Shown one piece after another: positions 32,957 through 42,378 of a stretch of 64,000 bases of DNA. A program made the position numbers and the translations under genes. The notes under the pieces were generated by a model. That model was not told where the DNA came from. It was given only the letters and a program-made list of their open reading frames with translations, and searched no databases. Every line of letters starts with the position of its first letter. The stretch's first letter is position 1. This stretch comes from Asterias rubens (lineage: Eukaryota; Echinodermata; Asteroidea; Forcipulatida; Asteriidae), in the NCBI RefSeq assembly GCF_902459465.1, contig NC_047063.1:23171055-23235054 (forward strand), written 5' to 3'.

Positions 32957-34403
32957 TCATCCATTGTCGGCCAAGTCTGATTGATCAAAATACCTTGCAA
33001 CTAGACAGATCAGTACGTTGAGAGGCGCCAACCTTTGGTCTTCCGCAGACTCCTGAAGAAGGCAGCAAAGGAGAAAACAAAATTACTTTATCAGTGTCTT
33101 CCTTCAAGAGCCACTTATGTACACACTAAACATAACATCTAGACCCTTCTCACTAATGTTACCTTCCTATAACAAATAATCAACCTGAAGGGAAACTGAC
33201 TAGGTAAGTTTTCAATGATTTTAGGTTGAACAAAGACAAATTGACCAGAGTGGGATTTGAACCCACAACCTCCCGATTAAATATCGGCACTCTACCAACT
33301 GAGCTACTGTTCCTAACCCTATGTTGGTGTGCGATCCCTGGCTACATGGCAGTTAAATGCTGCATGGCTTTCTGACTGGCACCCCTAAACAAAGATATTG
33401 ACAAAATACGGAGACCGCCAACATTGGGCTAGAAAGCTCAGTTGGTTGAACTTAATCACTGTACTAGCCAAGAACTCATAAGAGAGAAGACAAGGAAGGA
33501 CGTTTCATTTTCAGAAGTAGGAGGAAAACCCCAGAGAATTATTCCAGGGGAAAACCCTTGCAACCAGGTAGGGACTGAAAACCCAATCTACACAGTGTCC
33601 GCGGTGGGATTTGAACCGTGATCCCAGAGGTAAAAAGCAAGGAAAGATACCACTATGCCAACCTGAACAACTACTTCAGCCAAACTTGCTAAATTGGGTC
33701 TAAAAATAATCCTGTAGAGAACCAGAACCCAATAAAACAGCACAGCTGTAACTTTCTGAACTGATCTTAAAGGCAAAGTATACCTTTTTTTTTTAACCGT
33801 TACATTTTTTTAATCCCATATTTATGTAGAAATACACAATAAAACTGACGCCTGAAAGTTTAATTTCAAAAAGTTGTCGCGTTTTTGAGATATCGCTGCA
33901 AATAGGGAGCGAATATTATGTCCACGCAAGAAGAATAATCCTAAAAGGAATATACAATCTGGGAAGCATTATGAGGCAATGCTTCTCAGATTCAAATTTT
34001 GGGGCATAAAAACTGTTATCTTTTACAGAACCACATTACTTTGAAGTGAAATGTTTCTAACGAAATGATTTATACTGTCAAACACCGTTGTTGGCTTCTT
34101 ACCAAAGATTTTTATTGCTATTAATTTTAAGAGTGATTACCAAACAAATATCCTCCTTTTAAACCTTAATTTGTATCTGATTGCTTCTGATTATACGGGA
34201 AAAAACATAAACACTGAACTTACCAGTGATGCACGCAGGGCTGAGCAGTGTCTGGCCAGGGTCCGCAGCATGGATGCGGCGTCCGGGAGGAGAGGTTTCT
34301 CCAAGCATGCAAGGAGAGCAAAGAGCCAACATCCCTGGGAGATGCTGAAACCAAGACAGTTCAACCACTCGATGTGGTACTCAAGGAGTTGATAAACAGT
34401 CGG
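32957..34403 (-). CDS. GEMIN2: GEMIN2 last two exons: conserved C-terminal core
   Basis: Exon 34403-34224 encodes [15 protein letters not shown], then [17 protein letters not shown] and [10 protein letters not shown]. Exon 33052-32957 encodes [20 protein letters not shown], then [11 protein letters not shown] and stop TGA at 32957-32959. These are the most conserved parts of Gemin2. No clear poly(A) signal is visible close to the stop. Confidence 0.95.
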
Positions 34404-37400
34404 CTAAATGGGGTTAAAAAGGTTAATTATAACATTTTTAAAAGTCAAGTTATAAACCGCAAGGGGAACGTGGATGGGTAAGTTTTATAAATAATTCAGG
34501 GTTGAACAAAGACAAATTTCTAGAGCAGGATTTGAAACAACGACCTCCAGTACTGCGATTTGGAGACTCCAACCAGAAACATTGGTTATCGGTTGAGCGT
34601 TTTCGCGTGTTCAGTTGAGCGCAGTGACAATGCTGTTCAGACCAACCGGTAACCAACTTGTTGAGTTGGTTGGGCTTTGGTTGGGGTCGCCAAAACGCGC
34701 CCCAGTTTAACTTGCCTGAGCTCCATCAACTGAGCTACCTACGTGTGCATGTAGGCCTGGAATGACAATGTACACGGAGGCCATTGCCATCGTTACCCTG
34801 GTCCTGGCCTTGGTGCCCCTTTGACTGTTTCCCACAAACTGTTTATAAGACTTTCCATTGGAAGTGCCCTTCGCATGAATGAAAATGGCCTTGCCCCTCT
34901 ACACAAGATCAAAGATTAAAATTCCAGGTCTGTACATGTAGCCATATGTTGCAGTCTCCCTGTTTTGTCAATAGCTTTTTCCCATTTGTACACCTATTTT
35001 AAAATCTCTTCACTGGCTTCCTTTTCGAGAGCAAATATGTTACAAAATCTGTCCGTTAACTAATCATGCCCTCAATGGATTAGCCCCTGGCTATTCTTCT
35101 TGCCTCATTCATTCTCTCTCTTTCACTAGTCCTGGTTTACGATCATCTAGAGCCACTGAACATTTTGAGCCATGATCCATGAAAAGTTTGGGTGAAATTT
35201 TGCTCCTCGTTTGTGGAATTTGTTACCACTGCATATTCAAACATCTACCTTTTTGTTCTTTTTAAATCTCAGCTTAAAACGCATGATGTCTCCGGCCTTT
35301 TCTCACTAATTGTTATTGCATCATCAATGACATTTTCCATATACAGATTTGTAAGTTTTTGTAAGTTACTGTTTTGTATTCTTGTAGGTGCCTTGGGAAC
35401 TTTATCGGTTGATATTTATATATTAAAAGTTTTGCTATAATTACCATTATCGTTAAAGGCAGTGGACACTATTGGTAATTACTCAAAATAATTATTGGCA
35501 TAAAACCTTTCTTGGTGACGAGTAATGGGGAGAGGTTGATGGTATAAAACATTGTGAGAAACGGCTCCCTCTGAAGTGCCATAGTTTTTGAGAAAGAAGT
35601 AATTTTCCACGAACTTGATTTCGAGACCTCAGACTTAGAACTTGAGGTCTTCGAAATCAACCATGTAAACGCACACAATTTCGTGTGACAAGGGTGTTTT
35701 TTCTTTCATTATTATCTCGCAACTTCAATGAGGTTTGTTATTTGATGCATATGTTGAGATACACCAACGGTGAAGGCTAGTCTTTGACAATTACCAATAG
35801 TGTCCACTGCCTTTAAAATAATTTTAAAATAAACCTCTGTTACCTGTTCCATAGCGGATACAATGCTTAAGAGAGGTGGTAATCCACTGGGTTGGACAGT
35901 ACCTTCCCCTGACAACCTTCCATCCCCATTGCTGTCTAAAGAGTCTGAGCTTGATTTCACTCCCCTCTGAGTCACTAACCGCCTCCAGAACTCCTCTCCA
36001 AAACAAAGAATGCACCATGTTTTCTCTTCACTCAGTTTGGGCTGTAAGAACATTGAAGGTCACAGGTTTTTAAATAAGAATAAAGATTTGTGTATTCCGT
36101 CCACTCCCGTTATTTAAAGTTAACTTGGAGTGGCCAAATTAACTCTTTGTGTTAACATGTCCAGTTGATAAGAAACTGCTCTAGAATTGTAAAGGTCGTG
36201 GGTTCGATTCCCATTTGAGTAATGTGCCTACGAGTATTTTTCACAGAACTTGGGAAAGTACTGAGTATACAGTGCTTACACACATCAGTGTATGGTGTAA
36301 GGTTTAACAAAATTAAAATAACATTTATGCTGTTATAAGAGGACAGAAAAAAACAAGAAATAAAAAGCAGAAAAGAGGACTTTTTAAGCAGAGCATCTTC
36401 TTAAAGGAACACGTTGCCTTGGATCGATCGAGTTGGTCTTTGAAAAGTGTTCTGTAACCGTTTGTAATAAAATGCAATGGATAGAAAGATGATGTAAAAG
36501 TAGAATACACAAATATGCCTCGAAATTGCGTGGTTTTCTTTTTACCTCGTCAGCTAACACGGTCGGCCATTTATGGACTCCCATTAATGGCCGACCGTGT
36601 TAGCTCGTAAAAAGAAAACCGTGCAACTTAGAGTGATACTTGTGTTGATCATTATATTTTACTTTTAAAACATCTTTTAACCATATGCATTTCATAACAA
36701 ACGGTTTCAAACACTTTTTATAGACCAACTCGTCCTATCCAAGGCAACGTGTTCCTTTAAAAGTTCTCTTTGTAACGAGCGCTGACTGTAACACCATGTT
36801 CTGTCGTCATTCACTTGTAACATCTATGAACAAATTGGTATGAATTGGTCATTACAATCCTAAATAAAACAAACTTTCCTACCAGTGTGGGTCTACTGCT
36901 CCGGGGTTGTGTAGCTACTTTTGCTCGATGACGTCCAAGTTTCTGTCTGAGCTCCGAGAATGAAGCTGCCTGGTTCCGTTGCCACTGTAAGCTTGGTGCG
37001 TAGCCAGAGGGGGCAGGACTGAATCCTGTGGACTAATAGTAACAGACATTTTAATATGGAAAGATTTATGGTAACACCATGTAATGACCATCTCTAAATG
37101 AGTTGGGTGGTTCTGAAAAGAACCGTTGGTTTCAACTCGACTTTTTGATCAGTATGCTCTGATCGTCTTCTGGAGAAGCGTCAAGTTGAAACCAAATGTT
37201 CTTTTCAGAACTACCCAAACTCATTTAGAGATAGTCATTACATAGACTTATGGACAAGTCGTTAAATGTCTGTCGCAGTGATACCATTCCGAATCTCTCC
37301 GCGATTCCTGCGGTATTTCCCTTACTTGATACTGTTGACATTTGTTGTATATAAATTGGTAGTAAGCCTGGTTCATACTTCCTGCGAATGCGAAGCAAAT

Positions 37401-39632
37401 TTTGACATCACAGGGCTGTTTTCGCAGCGAATGTTTCGCAGTAGTTGAGCACAAGTCAACTGGTGCGAATTATTCATTGCGAATGTGTGACGTCAAAGTA
37501 AGTATCGCATTCGAATTTGCAGGAAGTATGAACCAGGCTTTATACTGACAAAAACCAATCTATGACCAACCTTTAAGCAGCTCCATAAAAATGGGCCCTG
37601 CTTTCAATGTAACTTTGGAACTGTCCATCATCGAAACAAGAAGGCGAGACTGATACACTACAAAGCCAACTGAGGTAATTGCCCCCCTGTCCTTGTCATA
37701 GCCTTGGTGCCCCTTGCAATGTGCTCAAAGTAGAAATGTGCCCTTTTTTTTTTTGCTGAGGAAAAACTGCCTTGCCCCGACAAGAACGAAGAGTCAGCCC
37801 TCTAAGGGCGTACGAACCTTCTCTTGTAAAATTTACTTACATTGGAAAACATGATGGTTTGTTTTCCCTTAAATACATCGCGATCAACATCAGCAACAAC
37901 TGTACTTGGGCAGCTCTGGGCTTCCATTCTATAAAAAAAAACACAAGATGTTCATAATCAGAGAACAAATTCATTAAGTAGTTTGGGTTTGAACAAAGAC
38001 AAATTGACCAACGCCCTCTGGATTAAAATACCTGCCCTCTACCAACTAAGCTATCCAGCCTGATGTCTCCTTACGGGTCAAAAGCTTTGCTTGAGGGTGC
38101 CAGTCCGAAGCCATAACAGTTTGCTGCCGGAATGGCCAGGGAAACAACCTGAGAACCGACATTACTGTACAAATTGACTAATGTATTGCAAAAAGCCACC
38201 AATGTATAGCGACCCAGCACAACCACATTATTGATGTCTTCCATCGGATAATTGTGATTATCTTTGATTGAGAGATTTGATTATCGCAGCTATCCATGAA
38301 TGAGCCAACTTACACACATGACATTGTTCTGTGACGAGTCAAAACAAAATACTCAGTTCAAATTTTGTTTGTTACATTTCAGAGTTGGAATCCAGAGAAG
38401 GCCAAATACATGTTCAGGATCCTATTTACTGAAGGGGGCGTGGATTACCTCTGATCCAGTGACAAATAAACAAACAATAAATGCGTTGACAAAATTTGGC
38501 CTCAACTTTTTTTAGTGACTGGCCAGCAGGACAAGTTAGCTTGTCATTTCAGTCCTCCAGCTTTTTTAATAGACCATATTTCAAATGGAATGAGGATACT
38601 TTTCAACACTGAACTAGCCAGCCTGACCAATTGGAGAGAATTCTGACTGGTCCTCAGGTGTCTTTATCTGGAATTTGGCAAGCGGATCACTGTTAAAGAC
38701 ACTGGACACTATTATAAGTTATCACACAAGCGCGAGTGGGATACGGAAAAATAACGCACTTCTGCGTCCCATATCCAACGAGGCCGAAGGCCGAGTTGGA
38801 TATGGGACGTAGACACGCTTTATTTTCCGTATTTCCACGAGCGCGCGAGTGATAACGTATTTATCTTCAAGCAAACTTGGCGCGTAACCATAGAACACAC
38901 AAGACGCATGGTAGTGATATACATGTAAGCCGTGCAATATAGGTTTTTATCACCACTCCATTCTGCGAATCGGATTGGAGGATTAGCGCGCAAGATATTG
39001 GTTATTGTCAAAGACTAGTCTTCTCACTTCTCACAACATAATGCATAAAATAACAAACCTGTGAAAATTTGAGCTCAATTGGCCCTCAAAGTTGCCAGAT
39101 AATAATAATGAAAGAAAAAAACACCCTTGTCACACGAAGTTGTGTGCTTTTAGATGGTTGATTTCGAGACCTCAAATTCTAAATCTAAGGTCTCGAAATC
39201 AAATTCGTGGAAAATTACGTCTTCTTGAAAACTACATGTATGTCACTTCAGAGGGAGGCGTTTCCCGCACAATGTTTTATACTATCAACCTCTCCCCATT
39301 AGTCGTCACCAAGTAAGGTTTTGTGCTAATTATTATTTTGAGTAATTACCAATAGTGTCCACTGCCTTTAAGGGATAATGCTAGTTGAACACATTTTTTT
39401 CAGGGGGGGGGGGATTGGAGAACTTCCCACTGCTTTTAAACATAAGCAAACAAAAGAATAAATACATCTTGGTGTTCAATGTACAGCTTATTTTCTTTTA
39501 ATGGAAAGTTTCCTACCTGACTCTACGCAGATATTCGTGAGCTGATGTTGGTGGTCGGGAGGTGTCTACATGATTTTCCTCTGACTCATGCAGCGAACTG
39601 ACAAACAGTGCTGGTCGACAGATATCGTCCAT
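32957..39632 (-). CDS. GEMIN2: Gem-associated protein 2 (SMN complex)
   Basis: Gemin2 holds the Sm protein pentamer while the SMN complex assembles spliceosomal snRNPs in the cytoplasm. Six coding exons on the - strand are 39632-39517, 37928-37841, 37032-36883, 36041-35844, 34403-34224 and 33052-32957. They total 828 nt, 275 aa (human 280), with every phase compatible. Matches to the family include [20 protein letters not shown] (SMN-binding end), [41 protein letters not shown], and the C-terminus [20 protein letters not shown]. Between the WRRL helix and LPPLLSIV lies a polar insert rich in Ser/Asp/Gly. The ATG at 39632 follows a splice acceptor, so the 5' UTR begins further upstream, probably near 41587-41660. 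A coding start in that exon is not excluded. Confidence 0.95.
33175..33312 (-). repeat. tRNA-derived SINE (S3), - strand
   Basis: On the - strand, TAGCTCAGTTGGTAGAGTGC is a textbook A-box region and GTGGGTTCAAATCCCACTC a B box. The body ends CAGTTTCCCTTCAGG. It is the best S3 copy, lies in the last GEMIN2 intron, and could be mistaken for a lysine/alanine-type tRNA gene. Confidence 0.82.
33340..33640 (-). repeat. Second tRNA-related SINE type, - strand
   Basis: The - strand has GATCACGGTTCAAATCCCAC as a B box and a body reading TTTTCCCCTGGAATAATTC. A related + strand piece (AATCCCACTGGGGAC, then CCTAGAATAATTCTCTGAGG) occurs at 25670-25760. Confidence 0.6.
33767..34162. repeat. MITE family M3 copy
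   Basis: TTAAAGGCAAAGTATACC at left and CCTTTTAAAC-type right end, with the shared body GCTTCTCAGATTCAAATTTTG and GGCATAAAAACTGTTATCTT. Other members are about 55994-56310, 57813-58240 and 62036-62265. Confidence 0.82.
34990..35300 (+). mobile_element. LINE reverse-transcriptase relic (antisense to GEMIN2)
   Basis: With frameshifts, the + strand reads SLHWLPF, then a [18 protein letters not shown] segment, [12 protein letters not shown], and [15 protein letters not shown]...ALNGLAP...FK..LKTH is the order seen at the C-terminus of Jockey/CR1/L2-type reverse transcriptases. It is broken by stops and indels, so it is a fossil. Confidence 0.7.
35453..35816. repeat. MITE M1 copy next to a GEMIN2 donor
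   Basis: TTAA to TTAA, full body. The right end lies 28 bases past the end of GEMIN2 exon 36041-35844. Confidence 0.93.
35844..37928 (-). CDS. GEMIN2: GEMIN2 middle exons
   Basis: Exons 37928-37841, 37032-36883 and 36041-35844. They carry [54 protein letters not shown] and [13 protein letters not shown]. The third has an [18 protein letters not shown] stretch not typical of vertebrate Gemin2, so the central loop is longer or different here. Confidence 0.93.
36155..36315 (+). repeat. tRNA-derived SINE (S2), + strand
   Basis: GTCGTGGGTTCGATTCCC is the B box, followed by the S2 body GTACTGAGTATACAGTGCTT. It is head-truncated and lies in the GEMIN2 intron upstream of 36041. Confidence 0.75.
36401..36760. 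repeat. Foldback MITE family M2 (TTAAAGGAACACGTTGCC ends)
   Basis: TTAA-bounded. The two halves are inverted copies over nearly the whole length and meet at ACGGTCGGCCATTTATGG and its complement near 36560-36600. Other copies are 44057-44446, 50288-50665 and 61692-62027 (right end lost). Confidence 0.95.
37064..37245. repeat. Foldback element like 4267-4528, shortened
   Basis: The ends GGTAACACCATGTAATGACC and GTCATTACAT are shared with the element before the RLR Walker A exon. One inner arm is partly deleted. Confidence 0.8.
37368..37543. repeat. Foldback element, TTCATACTTCCTGCGAATG ends
   Basis: AGCCTGGTTCATACTTCCTG and CAGGAAGTATGAACCAGGCT are exact inverses. It lies in a GEMIN2 intron. 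Confidence 0.93.
38693..39371. repeat. M1 MITE split by a nested foldback element
   Basis: The M1 left end TTAAAGACACTGGACACTAT stops at about 38713. A foldback with ATATCCAACGAGGCCGAAGG tip fills 38714-38989. M1 then resumes with ATTGGTTATTGTCAAAGACT and runs to TTAA at 39368-39371. The order of insertions is therefore visible. Confidence 0.92.
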
Positions 39633-40719
39633 ATTTTCCACTGGTTTATCTGGTCAAATGTTGAAAGAATCTACATGTATCGTTGAGTTTATCATGTAAA
39701 CTTGTAGGAACTTCAACGATGTAGCAGCACAAACTTACAAATAAAAACAGATTCAACATTTTGAATGGTTTCAGATCTCGAGTTTGGGGTAAATTTCCTA
39801 AAGACAGACCCAAAATTTATTTTACAAGACTAAACTGAGACAGAACTTTCCCAAAAGTTTAATTTCATCTGTTTTCATTTTTGAGCAAACCCCAAGAGAA
39901 GATTGATCTATGGAAAAATATACACCGATGCTCAACACAGAATTGGAATGTTTTACCAGACTCAAACTCAAAGTCAACATTTGAACATCATTTATCACAG
40001 GGTGTACAAGTTTCAATTGAAAAACACAAGTTAGACCGCTAGACTTTATCATCGGTCCTGAGTTTACTGGCCCAATGCTGAATTCAGTGGTCTCAGCCGG
40101 CCTGTAGTCCAGTGTAAAACCCAAGCCCTGTATAGAAAGTGTGTCAAATTTAATAAATTAAGAAGAGTAAAATGTACTCAAGTACTAAACTACATGCAGT
40201 TAAGCACTAGTATAGGATAATTTTGCAACCATCTCTACTTTAGTAAAGGTGGAGATGATTGATATTGACTCAATAGAGTAAGATGACTGACTATAGTGTC
40301 ACTGTGTGTAGTTCTTGTAATGAATAGACTCATAGAGTCAATGTACTTAAAAGGCATAAATTTATATATGAGATATGACCTTATTATACAAATAATTGAT
40401 TACATGTCTTTTTGTACGGTTAATTTAGTTGCGGCTGTCGGGAGGATGGAGGGTTAGTCCGGTTACGATAATCACAACTATGGTGGTTAAATCTCCAAAT
40501 GGGTTTAGAAACGAAGACACACTGACCCTACCCTGAACCCTCCCATTCATCATAGTATTCACCAATGCATTGGTCAATACTCAATTGACTGCCATTTTAA
40601 GTTAAGTCATCATTTATTCATGCGTTTGTTGAATGTGATTACGTTCATTCCTCCTTCCGGCTTCACCATGCCAGAGTCCCACTCCCAGTGACCATGAGAT
40701 GACACTCGACATGACCAGG

Positions 40720-40870
40720 CATGGACACACATTCCACGATGGAGGAATGAAATCTTATAACAATAAAAGGAAAAATACTCCTTTTTTCGAAATTTGTCAT
40801 TACCAACACACTACTACTCCCTAGTACAACCAATAAAAAATAATGACAAATTCCGAAAAAGGAGTACATG
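40720..40870. repeat. Foldback element
   Basis: Arms near 40775-40802 (ACTCCTTTTTTCGAAATTTG, TCATTA) and 40838-40866 are inverted. No relatives seen elsewhere in the window. Confidence 0.6.
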
Positions 40871-41586
40871 TAGGCCTACAGCGCCTCAGTAACACTGCAG
40901 TAACAGGAAGTTGTGTGCTTTCAGATAAGATGCTTGATTTCGAGACCGGGAAAATTACTTCTTTCTCGAAAGATACGTAACTTCAGAGGCAGCCAGTTCT
41001 CACAATGTTTTATTTATAGTATACTACAACACTAGTTTACTACCAACCTCTCCCCGATACTCGTTGCAAGTAAATAAAGAAGTAAGGTTTTATGCTAAAA
41101 ATTATTTTGAGTAATTACCAATAGTCATGATATTGATAGTGTCCACTGCTTCTTTTTTTATCCTAATGTCATATAATGGAATTGTAAAATATTAAATTGA
41201 ACTTCAAAATGACAGTCACATCATGGTACTTCTAGAAACTATAAAAAATGTAAGGCTCCCTACCTCCATGGGCATGGTCACATTGACAACAAATCATAAA
41301 TGCATGCGCTTTTTACCGAACGGCGATCTCAGATGTTGAGGTTGAGTTCCAACATCATGAACATGCTCAAGCAAGCAAGGCGTCAAGCCTCAACCAACAA
41401 AACGACAAAAGTCCTTGTATTTTGATGTAAGTATCGTCATCGACAGAATACTATATTAAACTGAACACGGAGAAGGGGAACGAGGTCGATCGAACATGGA
41501 GGACATCGGAACCATAACAAAGAACCTAGCCCCATAAATCGGTCCAATCCACTCCCGATTTATGGGGCTACAAAGAACCATAACTT

Positions 41587-41700
41587 ACCCCTCTTTCAAT
41601 ATTCTTCAACAATCGATCTTCCCGTCTGTCACCTTCCACCTTTCCATGGGCGCAGCCATTTTGATTATTACGTCATCAATATTGACTGAATATTTATGAG
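41587..41700 (-). promoter_or_regulatory. Probable GEMIN2 5' end with CREB/ATF and YY1-like motifs
   Basis: On the - strand TGACGTAA (41668-41675) is a CREB/ATF-type site, and CAAAATGGCTGCG, just after it, is a YY1-type motif common at housekeeping starts. A strong donor GAGG|GTAAGTT follows at about 41586. This fits a non-coding first exon of GEMIN2. An ATG here opens a frame of only about 17 codons. Confidence 0.5.
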
Positions 41701-42345
41701 GCGTAAACGTCATCATGCGGCCCAGAGTACGTGCAGCACACAAACACACGCAAATACGCATGGTCTTGTTTATTATTTACTTGTCCTCGACAATCCTTTG
41801 TTCGGCGGGAGCATCCGCCGTCCGTCTGTTGGTCCATGCGGCAGACGGCCCACCGCAATCAGCTGGTCGTTTATGATCCACACTTCGAACTATTATATTA
41901 TACAGCAGGTCATTGTTCTCCCCACACTCGACAATGCTACAATTTTTGGTAAACAGTACATTTATTTCGCGTGTGTGGATTATTTAAAAAAAGGATGCTA
42001 CAAACTCTTCAAGTCTTTGTCTCGCAGCCCGCCGGGACCATCAATTTATAGGACTGTTTATTTCCGCATGGTGTGTTCATCGCCCGGAGGAATCTGATGT
42101 CAATAAATATCTAATGGTCCTTCACTCCACAAAGAGAGCTCTCCACTTACAATAGAAAATACGCAACAGGACATTGGTAGAAATAATAATGTTCACCGAT
42201 GTCTGAATAGTGCACGTACCAGTATATGCATAATAGGATTTCCTAAAATAAATAGTGGTGAGACAACATCTCCCCTGCCTGCTGCTGGGTAAATTCTCAG
42301 TGAATATTCTACTAGAAATATTGGGGTTCGCCATCCGTCTGTGAA
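41701..42345 (+). promoter_or_regulatory. Shared upstream region and 5' UTR of the MARCH-like gene
   Basis: The sequence lies between the divergent GEMIN2 and MARCH-like genes and has more CG than the introns. A 133-codon open frame (41696-42097) lies here but has no recognisable domain. The transcription start of the + strand gene is not resolved. Confidence 0.4.
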
Positions 42346-42378
42346 ATGGCTTCCGAAGAAGATGCTGGGTGTTACAAG
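42346..42378 (+). CDS. MARCH-like first coding exon
   Basis: ATGGCTTCCGAAGAAGATGC opens MASEEDAGCYK and ends AAG|GTAAGAAG, phase 0, matching NEGYTDNEPG at 59501. It was chosen because it is the only nearby ATG with a strong donor and compatible phase. A different first exon inside the long intron remains possible. Confidence 0.65.

Noticed and set aside
33240..33312. tRNA gene
   Set aside because: A and B boxes are present, but the acceptor stem does not pair and the body continues as a SINE shared with other loci.
34171..34481. Open frames on + strand at 34171-34392 and 34248-34481
   Set aside because: They are antisense shadows of GEMIN2 exon 34403-34224.
41696..42097. 133-codon open frame, + strand
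   Set aside because: No domain, no homology recognised, and it lies in the presumed promoter/5' UTR interval. Chance open frame in slightly CG-richer DNA.
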